A stretch of DNA of 64,000 nucleotides from Hirundichthys speculiger (taxonomy: Eukaryota; Chordata; Actinopteri; Beloniformes; Exocoetidae). Position 1 is the stretch's first letter, and every line of letters begins with the position of its first letter. This document shows positions 35,261 through 47,243 of this stretch, piece by piece. The notes under the pieces are model-generated. The model was not told where the DNA came from. It worked only from the letters and a program-made list of their open reading frames with translations, and made no database searches. Position numbers and translations under genes: made by a program. The stretch lies in the NCBI GenBank assembly GCA_018398805.1, contig JAGFBZ010002033.1:767501-831500 (forward strand), in the 5' to 3' direction.

Positions 35261-38200
35261 CAAAATCCTAGTCCTCTGTGCTCCTGAAGAGTTCTTAGTA
35301 TGTATCAAGACAGGAAGCAGTGCTTAAATAGGGACTTCCATGCTTCAGTAGGCAGTTTTGAATTATAATCCATCCATACATCTTCTGATAATGTAGAAAC
35401 CGCAAATGTCATGAGCAACCAAAGCAATTTGCCCTCTAAATCCTTTTGCTGGAGTCTTTAATGTAGAGTCCTCATGTAAAAATGCACACCTTGCCTGAAT
35501 TTTCCAAATGAATCCTTCTTATGGATTTTTGCTATCAAGGCACGTGCCTCTTTCATCCCAGTGTGATCTGTATGCAGAGCCTGTCAGTGTGACACTGTAA
35601 TGCTCAGGCGTTTTTACTGCAGAGAGCCTTTTTTTTTTCCTTTTTTCCCCCCCTGCACTTACACTAACACTGACAGAATTACTGATACAGTATGGCTGCT
35701 GCTGACTTAGCAACATACCAGGAAAGTCATCAAACTGATGTCCACAAGCAGATTTGTGTTAAATTTCGTGTTCAGAATACAATGTTAGTCTCACTTTTGA
35801 CCATTTATTTTATTTCCCAAAATTCCCCCCCAGGGTACAATAGCAAAGAACATCATTTATTTAACTCATGTTGTTTTTTGGTAAATTCTGTGTCAAAGTT
35901 TGTGCTTGGAATAAAAGATCAAAACTATGTATGATTGATCAAATTATTTTTCCTATCAATTACATGTGATTTTAAAAAGAAAATGATGTCACACAGCTGA
36001 TATCTAATTTAAAGTCGGGATGTGAAATAGTTTCGCTTGGTCAGCCACTTTTCAATACAAAGAACTGTTCTGGTTGCTCTGTCTCTGACTTTGATTTCCA
36101 GTCGACAGTACCAGCAGACACAAAAGACACGTGGACACCTCTGGATAGGTACAGCTGATCAGGATCACAATTGTTTTTTTCTCTATCAAAACTTCATATC
36201 CTATAAAAGGTCTAACCTGTGTTGAATGTGAAGATGCTCAGAAAATGTCAGTCACTGAAAGCAGACAGACTGTTTCTTAACAAATTCCTCTGATTAGTTT
36301 CAGTCGATTCCTCATTTAACTGACGACTGACAGCCAATCATAGCTCAAAGTCAACGTGAACTTATACGTGCGTGTGCAGACACCTGTGCAAGCTTTGTGA
36401 CTCACTAAGCCTTCTCATGGTGCTGCAACACACCGTCTGAGCAGCTGACATGATGTTCGTTATGCACCCATAATTAAGCATGTCACATACCTGCTGAACA
36501 AAATGTGCGAGCTGCTGTCAGGGACAGGACTCTTTGTGTATGAGATATTACATGGACACATTTTTGTGAGCATACCAAAGAGTGTCTCCATAGCCATCCC
36601 CTTATGACTGCTATGACAGACTCACTTTTCCACCTTCTTCCCTAATTATCTCTGTCAAATCCTCAGCTTCTCACCTTGTTCCTTCATCTGCTTCCTCTCC
36701 CACTTATTTTGGTGCCGACAGGGTGATGATATACAGTACGTAGCAATAAAAGCTAACACAGAAAAAGAGCAAAATGCTGGAGAAAGAAGCGATGAATAGA
36801 AAAAAAGTTCCACTTGTACGAAACTGCCACCAATGTCTGACACAAGGAAAATTAATTTTGAAAAAAAAGAAACAACAAAAAAAGAAGAAAAGATGTCATC
36901 ACATGAACGCACACGCTCAGTGACGTTTGTTGTTGTGTCTTCCCATAATGTTTGCTTGTGTTTTCCAGTCGTGCTGTCATGTCTCACCATGGCAGCTCAC
37001 CGCTTCCTCTCTACAAATCTTAGGAGAATTTTGACCATACCCTTTGTTTTTTTATGTCTTTCTTTTATATTCTGGAATGTCATCCAGCTTCAAAGATAAA
37101 AGAAAAGGAAAAACATTCCATTATGCAGGATGCGGTAGATTCCTGTTGTAGGGCTCTGGAGGGGGGAAGCACTGGATAAGGTAGGAAAGGAAACTATGAC
37201 CCAGTTGGTCAAAAAAAAAAAAAAAAACACAGTTCTATTAATTCAGTCTTTCTTTGATCTGGGTCAAACCACAAGTCTGTGGTGTTCATGATTTTTAGTA
37301 GGACTGGGATAAATGTGATCTTGATAATTAGGATCATACTGATCCCAGCAGAAGTGATGATTAAATGTGTATTTCAGGAACACAATGTGCTAAAGCTTTA
37401 GAACAGATAAAATCATGCACCATTTGGTTCATAGAAGTGATATATGTAATTTTAACTGCCCTTTATTTGTGTGTTAATCATAATTACCCAAATCAACCAT
37501 CATTATGACAGTTTCTGTTGCTGAAAAGCTCTTATTGACTCCATGCTGGATTTACAAGGCTAGTGGACTACACTTATATTTTCATTTAACTGTTTTTTAA
37601 TCTACTTTCTATATTTCTGTTTTATGTAAGTAGAAATATGAGCAATGTGTATGTTGCATAGATGGGTACTTTACATTTTGCAGATAGAAATTCATCATAA
37701 CAATATTGCAGATAAATCAAAGCATGGGAAAAGAAAATAAAAGCAGAATCAACACAAAAAAAAAGGTACATAAATACTTTGTGTGTGCCTGAAGAAATGC
37801 ATGGAGCATATACATTGTAGATGTCCATTAGGATTAATTGATTCAAATCCAGCAATGTGACTAAAGTCAGTAAAGTATGAAGAACAGCAGTACCACAAGA
37901 TCTGAACAGGCACCTGATGACCAAAAAGAAAATAAAAACAACACACAAGATAATCCCAATATCCATAATCATTTTATTGTGCCAAATTTTACATTGATCT
38001 TACAGTGTAACTGAGAGTGATAAATATATTAAATTTGCAATAAATGATACCAACAAAGACAGAATTGAACTGATAAAATGTGTATAAATCATGTATATCA
38101 AAGATGGAGTTAAATAGGACTCTCTTTTTTTGTGCTTTGAACCACAAAAAAAAATTTTTTTTTGTGATACCCTGGTCTTTGGTCTCATATGTCTTTAAGG

Positions 38201-39050
38201 GGGTTGAATACTCATTTTATAGAACTTCACACATCAATAACTATCAGACTGCATTAGGTCAAATCACACTTAGTCATTCTGTTAAAAATACAGCATATTA
38301 TCCCTGAATACTCTATAACACTATTTCTACATATATATTAGATTGTCTTATAAGGGAGAAAATACACAGAAATACTGGTTTCCAGAAGAATCAATGTGTG
38401 CATTCACTTAGCTGGAGAATCAGCTATATGAATGCACACACTGAGACTCATTCAGATCTTTGGAAATCTAATCTAATCTACTTTACATTTTCATACGTAG
38501 TAATCGGGGTTATTTTAACTAATTTTCAAGTTTTATTTTGCTTTGTTAGTATGGTGGGGACAGGGACTGGCAAGCCACTGGCCTGGAAAGAAGTGACTAA
38601 TGCAGTTAATGCTGTGCTTTCTGTCAACAAAGCAAGACGCTGGATGGAAACAAAATGCATTTTTCTAAGTTGACAAAACTTTACTGCAACTGGAGACGGG
38701 GAGTTGTGGGAGGTGGGGGGGGGCATCTCTAAGTAAACCCTCTGCTGCAGACAGGTGCATTGCCCTTATAAATGAAGAGACTTCTTAGTCAGGAATCATA
38801 TCTGATGGGGGCAGCCACAACCCTCCACAGGAGTCAACACAGAGGTAAGTTTATACTTTTATTATCTGTTAAATCGCTGTTGTGGCAGCCTGCTAGGAGC
38901 CAGTACTGCTTTAACACACATTTAAAATGCATAATCTAAAGCTAAAATACCCTTCAACTATTATCATGTTTGAAAAAAATATCTGCAAATTGTGAAAATC
39001 ACAGTCCAAAGAGCACATTGATGTTAAATCTTAAAATGACAAGATAATGA

Positions 39051-39058
39051 CAAGAAAT
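39051..39058 (+). repeat. hAT target duplication, left copy
   Basis: CAAGAAAT, identical to 40278-40285 on the other side of the element. Confidence 0.85.
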
Positions 39059-40277
39059 TAGGGCTGGGCAACAATTAAAATTTTTAATCGCAATTAATCA
39101 CATGATTTCCCAGATTAATCACGATTATTGCATTGCATACACAAAATCAAACAATGAATTCAAAAGTAGTGTAAAGGTCACTTTTATTTAAATCCAGGGC
39201 CACCATGCTACCCGAACTGCCGCGCACAAAACCACTTCCGGACCAATCAAATATTTTAAAAAATTTCAGTCCTGTGGCCCGTTTTTTAATTTCATATTTT
39301 TGATCCAAGTCTAAAATTGAAATACGAAAAACCAGGCATTTTTTTGTATTTTGTGTTAGATTAAAAAACGAAAAACTTAATAAAATGTCCCTTTTTCATT
39401 TTTTAATTTTTGATTGACAATTGAAAATGGAAAGAACGAATGATACACGGATTCACGGGACTGATATTGTTTTTAATCTTTAATTGTCCAGTTTAGTGAC
39501 CCAGAAATGGCTTTGTGCAGCAGTTCAGGTAGCGTGGCGGCGCTGGAATCACATACTATAATATTTGCAATATTGTGGAAACCTGAATGAAAAGCGCTCT
39601 CCAGCTCTGTGTCTGACATGAGTCTTTTTCTCCTCAGATCCTGACGAGCACAGAATCTTCTGATGCTCATTTCTGAGCATTGCAGGACACCCATCTGCTG
39701 CAACACGCAGGAAATTTCAGCATGTGTCAAACCGCTGTTGAATAAGTCCTTAATCAAACTACCATATTGGTCCGAATATAGGACAATATTTAAATCTATT
39801 AGTCATATTCTCAAAAATCGGGCTTGTTTTATAATCGAGGAATAGACTTTCTGTTGTCATTACACATTTGTGCCACTGGATGGAGCCGCACTGAAGTAAC
39901 CAGCTAGAGAACAGCAGGACAGTGAACACATGGAGCAGATCTGATGATAAATGGAGGAATGATGTGATGGTCTTGAACAAAGGGGTTTGAAAGGTTTGTT
40001 GCAGTCCAGAATTTTTTTTTCAGACCGCATTGTTAATATTGCTACCTGAGTTGCTACCCGAACTGTAAAGTACACAGATTTTTACCGCTCTCAATGTCTG
40101 TTTTACCTTTTCTGCATATTTACCTGCCAATTCTCTTCCTATTCCACAGCCACCAGAAACAGACTTTGCAAAATAAAAGCATGTGAGCAACATGCTTTAA
40201 CGTGTGATGAAATAAAAGTCGGCGCTAATAAATGAATGAGTTAATGCGATGATAACATGTTAACTTTCCCAGCCCTA
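39059..40277. mobile_element. hAT-type element, 1.2 kb, with nested sequence
   Basis: The element starts TAGGGCTGGGCAA and ends TTTCCCAGCCCTA, inverted ends that match at the first ten positions. It is flanked by a perfect 8-bp duplication CAAGAAAT. This TIR and 8-bp duplication identify a hAT-superfamily insertion. Both ends contain the TTAATCGCAATTAATCA / GTTAATGCGATGATAA motifs of a common fish family. The 14-mer TGCTACCCGAACTG occurs at 39208-39221 and again at 40051-40064, bracketing about 830 bases that hold a different open reading. That suggests a second insertion or rearrangement inside. Confidence 0.8.
39473..39757 (-). pseudogene. Transposase-like helix-turn-helix fragment inside the hAT element
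   Basis: The minus-strand reading starts Ile-Lys-Asp-Leu-Phe-Asn-Ser-Gly-Leu-Thr, then Glu-Ile-Ser-Cys-Val-Leu-Gln-Gln-Met-Gly and Met-Ser-Ile-Arg-Arg-Phe-Cys and Leu-Arg-Arg-Lys. This resembles the N-terminal helix-turn-helix seen in fish integrase-like mobile element proteins (Ile-Lys-x-Tyr/Leu-Phe ... Ser-x-Arg-x-Leu/Phe ... Leu-x-Arg-Arg). Only about 60 residues show this pattern; the rest is unrecognised and no catalytic DDE part follows. It could be a captured exon rather than a transposase. The resemblance is from memory, without a search. Confidence 0.35.
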
Positions 40278-40285
40278 CAAGAAAT
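40278..40285 (+). repeat. hAT target duplication, right copy
   Basis: CAAGAAAT, identical to 39051-39058. Confidence 0.85.
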
Positions 40286-43200
40286 ATGACATATTTATGT
40301 GCCCTCATTATTTACACAAATTCTATGTGTGACTGGATGCAGGAGTGGATTTTTTTCTTTTTTTTTGTTTTGTTTTGTTACCTACAAAAGGTTTGGACAA
40401 CTAATATTTTCATGAATTCCAAAAAGTGTGCAATTTTGAGACTGAACAGTTTAAACACAAATTTGTTCAGCTCACGTCTTATGAACGAGGCCCGATACTT
40501 TTAGCGGAGCTCTTTCACGTGGAAGCCTGGCTGCCACCTTGAATGCATCTTCTACCGCTGTTGCCGGATAATTAGCCAGGAAAAATCAGAAAAACAGATG
40601 CAAGTTATAATACATTTAAATGGAAATCCAATTACTGCTATATATGGTCCCATTAAAAGCACTGGTAATCCACATTTGCTCATCTTGAAAGGTTTGTACT
40701 GAAATCTACGTAGACTGGCAATTCAATCCAAAAATGCTGCGAAGAATAGGTGCAAAAGTAAGATAGATTACCAGATGGTAGATAATAAGGTTCAGGATTT
40801 CTAAACATGGATCATTTTGTCCATGGTTTAACTTTTTAATGATCTGACCTCTGGACAGCAGAGGGTGGGATCAGATTAAAGCAAGAAAAAAACAAACAAG
40901 AGCAGCAGGTGTGCTTCTTCAGCTGAATATTCAGGTTTCCACATGCAGCTGAAAAGAATCAGAATTCACCAGTTTAAAAGTGCGAACAGACAGGCACGAT
41001 GTGAGTCATACTCCACACCTGGTTCAGTGAGATTGATGCTCACATTAGTTGTGGAATGGTCCAAGACATGTAATCGGTAGTCAGGAGCTAAAACAGATTA
41101 TTAGACACTAGCGATTGTAATAATTGACTCAGATGGATGATGTCAGTGCCTCTGGAGGGAAACTGGCTGAGGGATGATGGTAGATTCGGCACTAATCATG
41201 TCCATGGCTTTACATTCATGCTTCAGGCCTGACTGGATAGGAGACAAGCATAATGGATTATGTCATCCATTTCACTTGGCACTGGCCCAATTGTGCCATG
41301 GGTACTGCCAGTGTGAATGATGAACTGTGCTAATAGCAACATTATTAGAGTGGATTCTTGGTGACAAAGGGAAAGCCTGGCAGAAGAAACAGAGAAAAGA
41401 TAGAGGGGAGATAGAAACAACAGTGAGAGCCTCTTCACCCAGAGAAGTAGCTGCCTCCCGGCTGTTTTCTGACCTGTTCTCATTAGTTTATGAATCAAAT
41501 ACCTTTGATTGAGCAGCCAGCCAAAACACTGGGGGAGAGCAGAGAAATAGCATCACTGTGAATCACAGACAGGCCCTCACAGGTACTGGCCTGCTTTTCA
41601 TGTGAGCTAACGTTCCAGCCAGAGAAAAGCATACGAGCTTGGTGTTGAGCCAAGCACAAGCAACTATAAGACACAAAAACATAAACGAGTCACTGTGGAC
41701 TGTTTGTCTGTGCATCCGTCATTTTTCATGAGAAGTCTAGAACTGAAGTCTCATCCAGGACTCTCCTCTCTTGTGCGCACACACACACACACTATTTTGA
41801 GGTGACACAGATAGAAACAATGTGTTTCAGAAGAGAAATCCCTTGGCGGTGGGAGAGGTGGGAAGGCTTATATGCAGGACAATCTGAGTGTAGATCTGTC
41901 AGTCGACAGTGAGATGCAAGGAGTCTGTAAAACATGAATATACTGCATAACACTGAAAGGGATACTAAGGTAAAAATGAGTTAATTACCTTTTCATTAAT
42001 TCACCAACTGACCAGTGGCTTTTCAGATGCATCTGAATGTTGACTGGTACAAATGTACTTGTACAGTATATCTGAGATGCCATTCAGTGACATGTTTGTC
42101 ACTGAGCAGCGTCCAGGTTACAGACAGGTGCAATGTTTTTGAGCTCAGGTAGAAAGGAAAATAACACAAGCTAACACCTCCATGCAGATTCAATGCATCT
42201 TCTGTGGAGATCAAGCAACTACGCCAAACAAATACAGTATCGTAGATTGTCTGAGTAAACGTACAAAGACATGAAAGAAATTCTCTTTTCCTTGGAGATT
42301 TTGTAATAAAAAGAAGGCCAACGGCCTTGACCCAAAGTCCCTGTTTTAATGTTTATTCACAATAGAAACACTCCAGTGGCTATTCCTTGATGTACTTTAT
42401 TCTGTTACTTTCTTTCTCCAAATGACTGAAGCTTTCCAGGAGCTTCTTCCAATTCTTAAATTAACAGAAGGCGATTTGTTTCTACATAGTTACAGATTTC
42501 TTCTTTATAAAAGATTTAGGAAGGCTGCATTCTACTTATAAAGGCTTTGTTTATGATCCTAACACATGGCAAATTGGCCATCACAGCACCTCGTGCGCTT
42601 TGGTATTGTTTCAAACTTGTTGTGTTTTCACCTGTTACACACTGAGCAATTGACATGCTTCAAAAACAGGAAAGCGCTAAAGGAAAGAATGTATTTGCAG
42701 GTCTGTGCAACCCATTAGAATTAATGAAATGTCCAATTATTGGAAAAATGACAAATTAAATTCAGTGCATTAAATTCAGCTTAAAAATAAAACGGATTAG
42801 TCGAAATGTTTTAGCTACATTTCTGCATGAATGATGCTCTTCCAGTTAATGACAAACAAAACATTAAGAAGAACTCCATCATTTTCAAACAAGCATGCTG
42901 CACTTACAGAAAACAGGAAAGAACAATGTACATAATTGTTTTGTTCTCACTCCACTGGTGGGTAGTCAATTAATTTAATGAGTCACAAACTATAATGACA
43001 AAATACCCCAAAAATCTGTCATGCAGTCATTTGCATTCAGTCAGCCACTCCACTATTCTTGATGGATTATAGGCAGAAAGGTTTTCTGTTTCAGTGCCAG
43101 TCTTTTTTGTTTCATCTGTCTTTCATTCAGTTGAAACTGCAGGCAGATGTTGGTACTAAATGACTCCCACTGCTCTTCTCGTTTGATCTAAAGCACTGAT

Positions 43201-43917
43201 ACTCTGGAGAGTAAGTTTTCCACAGAGACATGCAATATGTACACACTCCTCTAAAGCCTTGGAAGATCCGTGATGTCAGGACAAAAGCTGTCAACATGGA
43301 TTCCTAAATCTTTACAGTGACCTTGCATGAACTTGTCAGGCTTGTGTCCTTTCACTCCCTTCCAGTTTCAATGGAAAACATGACACATGTCAGAATCTGT
43401 CAGACACGACCGTGTCAGAGCAGCAGTAATACCCTGAAATCCTTGTATACACAACCAAACCAAAGAAAATATTTATGTGGCTTGTTGGCAAAGAAGATTA
43501 TACGTCTTCTCTTCTTAGTGCTGTTGATCAGAGCGGCCGACGTGGATTTGTATCGCTGGTGTTTTCACATCTGTGTCTCAGAGGAGGTATACAAATGTCA
43601 AATGAAGCATCTAGTAATCAACTTTGTAATTAAACACACCTAAATAAGTGTTAGATATGTGTTCAAGTACTTTTTTTTTAAAATTTCTCTTACATTTAGT
43701 TTGTTTAGGCATTGTTGCCAGTTCAGAATTACTTTGTGTCAGCCTGATCAGCCATACCCATTCACGTTGTGAAAAAACTCTTGTGAAATGGGTCTGGTAG
43801 CCCTTCCATTCACAGCAATTTCCACCAGTACAGAACATACCAAACCAGCAGGTCCAATGTGATGACCAAACGCCACTATTCAAAATAACCAAGATGGCCG
43901 CAGAATTGCCAATAATA
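40286..43917. other. Non-coding stretch, 40.3-43.9 kb
   Basis: No gene or mobile element recognised. A short CA run lies at 41778-41792. Open readings reach 108 codons but have no family signature. Confidence 0.6.
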
Positions 43918-43925
43918 TATTAGAT
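43918..43925 (+). repeat. hAT target duplication, left copy
   Basis: TATTAGAT, identical to 44417-44424. Confidence 0.85.
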
Positions 43926-44416
43926 CAGTGGTTCTCAAATTTTTAATACTGCGTACCACCTGAGAAACTGTTCAGCTCTCTGAGTACCACCATGATGACC
44001 AGTTTTAAAATAGAGCCATATATGCCTTCTCAATTAGCTTTAAACAACAGAGATGTTTATTCCTTATTGTGGTTATTATTACCTGAATTGTTATCATACT
44101 GAATCAGACATTTACAACTCTTGTCCAACAATTCTCACATACTCATACTCTCATACAGAGCAAAATAAACACACTCAAAAGATGTAACATCTGCACTGCA
44201 ACTGAATATGCAACAAATATTTTTAAAAAGACACAATTCTTATTATCTCAAGCTACACATTTCCTTTGAAACACTTGTATTTATAATGTATGTTTCCAAA
44301 TTTTTTTTTAAGTAAAAATGTGGAAAAAATTTGGAAAGTTGTGACATTCCCCGCGTACCACCAGAGAGCGCTCGCGTACCACTGGTGGTACACGTACCAC
44401 AGTTTGCGCACCTCTG
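43926..44416. mobile_element. Non-autonomous hAT element (491 bp)
   Basis: The element begins CAGTGGTTCTCAAA and ends ...CAGTTTGCGCACCTCTG, the diverged inverse of the start (expected CAGTTTGAGAACCACTG). It is flanked by a perfect 8-bp duplication TATTAGAT. Near the right end the phrase GCGTACCACCAGAGAGCGCTCGCGTACCACTGGTGG appears, a hallmark of a widespread animal hAT MITE whose left end carries the matching GTACCACC phrase twice. There is no coding capacity; movement would have depended on another element's transposase. Confidence 0.85.
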
Positions 44417-44424
44417 TATTAGAT
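44417..44424 (+). repeat. hAT target duplication, right copy
   Basis: TATTAGAT, identical to 43918-43925. Confidence 0.85.
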
Positions 44425-44429
44425 CAAGG

Positions 44430-44541
44430 ACCTGTCCAGGGTGTACCCCTGCCTTTCAGCTAAAGAGAACTGAATTCTCTTCCAGCAGATCCCTGTGACC
44501 CTGCACAGGAAGAAGTGGGTATGGATGGATGGATGGATGGA
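44430..44541 (+). repeat. Retroposon-type tail ending in GGAT repeats
   Basis: CTGTCCAGGGTGTACCCCTGCC, TCCCTGTGACCCTGCACAGGA and GAAGTGGGTATGGATGG followed by four GGAT units. This is the familiar 3' end of a fish LINE/SINE family. The body is missing, so it is a 5'-truncated copy. Confidence 0.65.
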
Positions 44542-47130
44542 CAAGTTTTTACTTAAAAACAACAGTAACCCACCAGCATTCCTACTCCACTGTGTGTCAG
44601 TTTAGGGTGTCTTTTCTTGATACTTGTCTGGTTGTCACTCTGTCTACATGATGTTTTTTTTTTGGTTGTATGCTTATCCAATGGCACCCAGAGACTGTTA
44701 CAACACATCCCCAATATGTTGCCATATATTCCCTGCTGATCCCCGAGACAACAGCTGAGGCCTGTGTATCCCACCAAAGGGGGCTTGCTAAACAGACAGA
44801 TCCTTTTCATTCTGAGTCCTGTAGTCCTGATTATGATTACTGCTTTAAAACTTAGCATCTGATTGACATCCAGACACCAACGCTACCTGACAACGGTGTC
44901 GTTAGTATACCCTCCCCTCTGACGGAATAGCAGAGGTAAATGTGGCAGGATGGCTCTGTGAATAGATGGTTGTCAATAGTTTCCTCTGGGTGCTCATGAG
45001 AGGCAACAGGTGAGGAAAGGAAAATCAAGATGATGAAGATTTCTCACAACCTCCCCCCACCCAAAGAAAGTAAACTCTGAATCACCAAGAGTTCCTTCAG
45101 AGTCATTATAAAAACTAACTGCAATCACTTGCTTTTATCCTATGTCTACATGTTCATCTCTCCTACAAATACCTCTTCTGGAGTGATTCATCTTCACTGT
45201 ATCCAGCATCTGTGCATTTCTCAGACCCACAGACACCTTTAGTCACTACAATTACTCTGCACAGCCAATGCCCTCTGATTTGCAAACATTTTATAAACCT
45301 TTTGTCCCTCAACGAAAAAGAACACTTCCCTCTGAGACAGCCAAAGAGCCTTTGTTTTTTCAGACCTCCTTTGCGTAAGAGTCTGTATCGCTTGGAAATG
45401 CTGAAATATTACAAGATGGCAAAACTAAGAAATGTTATCCCAAAAATAAAATGCTGGAAGGTGTTCAATGTTGACATTTTACAAACTGTGGCAAATTCAG
45501 TTTCATTGAACGGGACGTCAGGAGTCAATCAGCTGATTGGAAAATTGGCTCGTTTACTTTACTTTAAAATGGAAACTTTGTTGGTGAGTATGTTTGGGAC
45601 AAAAACTAGTCCTCAAGACTTTACAAGATGTTAAAGGGATTTCTTCCTTTTTCTTTTAAGGTGAGATTGAGTGAAGTATATATAAGTCAGCAAGACACAT
45701 ATCAGTCACATCACAATCAGTTTCGAGAATGTGAGAGACGTTCTGACGGGGAGCTCAGTTAACAGCTCCTCAGTTTTTTGTATTTTTTTTTTTGTCTGAG
45801 TTAAAAAAAAAAAAAAAAAGCTCGTCAGTATGACAGTCATTCATCCTACAACCTCTTCTTCCTACTGAGGGTCATGATGGTCTGCTGGAGCCCAACCCTG
45901 GAACCTTAGAAGATAATGACCAGTGCTGTCCAGGGGCGGCTATAAAGGAGTCAATTTACACTTTTTAAATAACTTAAAATCTCATGAATATCATTGTGGT
46001 TCCAGTAAATGTTGTGTAAGCTGTATTTGAAAAAAAAAAAAGTAAACAAAAAAAAAAAAGGCTGCAGTATATTACATGGACACACACTCATAAACTATGA
46101 TGCTGTCACTGCAATGGGTTTATAGATTTTCCACTACAATGCAAGCATTTCTTCAGAAAAAAAATGTTTTGTTCATACAAGAATAGACATAACAATTGTT
46201 TCTCATTCTGAAATGATCTCCAATAAATAATTTATATAACTATTGTTTTAATTCATATTGACTTAATTTAGTATCATGAAACTCTTCAACATCATCTTCT
46301 GACCAAAAAACTTGAAAGCTTCAGCAATAACAACATAAGAATACTTTGCCTTTGCTTCTAACTTATTTTTCTCTTTTTGTGAAGTTTGTTTAGTTCTTGC
46401 CAATTTGCAGACAGCATGGAATGCAATAAATCACCAAAAAAAGCACAGTTTTGTGTCACTTCATTTTGGTTATCCTTCTCTCCTGAATGGGGATGGTTGG
46501 GGGTGGAGGAAGAGGGGGGGCCTGGAGAAAGACTGAGAGGCGCCTGAGGAAATAAAGACTGATGGCAGAGGAGACAGACCAGATCAGGATCCAACACTAA
46601 CAAAAAATCTGCCAAATAGCATTCTCAAGAAGCAGAAGATAACAATTAACAGAAATGAAATTCTCAATTCTTCCAGAACCAAAGCATAGAACTAATATTT
46701 TGTCCTGTGAAGTCTTTGAGCTCCCCTTCATTGATTTTCAAGATGCAGAAAACACCTTCCTCACATTCATCTTCTTGTAGCATGTCCATTTTTGTATGCA
46801 GCACAGAGGCGTCTCAGTAAGAAAAAAAATCACCAGCTGAATTTGACTAAGCAAGTAGTTAAGGCCCTTTCATTTACTAAGTAGTCAGATGTTTCAGTTG
46901 GCAACAGGTTAATTATTAAACATGTCATTTAACGCTAACTGATGGGTGAGCAGCTTCAGATGCATAAATTAATAAACATAAATGATCACTGTCAGAGATC
47001 ACCTAAAAGGGTTGTGTAATTTAAAATAAAGAAGATTAACTTTAAATATTTGGCATGTAGAAGACTTACACAGTAGGCCAACTCTCCCATCGTCTATATA
47101 TCATCTTGGCAAAAAAAAAAAAATGACTGC
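44542..47130. other. Non-coding stretch, 44.5-47.1 kb
   Basis: No supported gene. The plus-strand open reading of 140 codons at 45212-45634 has no recognisable family, no splice context and ordinary intergenic base composition. Poly-T and poly-A runs occur at 45783-45820 and 46030-46060. Confidence 0.6.
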
Positions 47131-47243
47131 AACAGGCACCGGCAGTGGTTGCAGGTTCAACTCCCAGCCTGGAACCCCTTCCTGTCTGTCTTCCCCCCCA
47201 ACTTCCTGTCTCCTCTTCACTGTCAATAAAGGCCACTAGTGCC
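47131..47243 (+). mobile_element. tRNA-derived SINE, 5'-truncated, plus strand
   Basis: GCAGTGGTTGCAGGTTCAACTCC contains a B-box-like GGTTCAACTCC (47154-47164). It is followed by CCTTCCTGTCTGTCTTCCC and a CTGTCAATAAAGGCCACTAGTGCC end. It is the same family as the minus-strand copy at 8820-8982, without the A-box part. An A-rich run precedes it. Confidence 0.6.

Larger units (their letters stand above)
31575..39050. other. Non-coding stretch, 31.6-39.05 kb
   Basis: No supported gene. It includes a G16 tract (33908-33923), an inverted TAATTA pair (34641-34680), a TA/CA microsatellite (35225-35260) and an A/T inverted run at 38143-38164. The 116-codon hydrophobic reading on the minus strand at 37622-37972 lies in A-rich DNA and has no family resemblance. 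Confidence 0.6.

Noticed and set aside
37622..37972. Minus-strand 116-codon hydrophobic reading that could suggest a membrane protein
   Set aside because: It lies in A-rich plus-strand DNA and lacks any receptor or channel motif; probably chance.
45212..45634. Plus-strand open reading of 140 codons
   Set aside because: Length is within chance expectation for 64 kb in six frames; ordinary codon use and no recognisable domain.
47151..47170. Possible tRNA gene from GGTTCAACTCC
   Set aside because: No cloverleaf or A box with it; it is the B-box of a SINE head.
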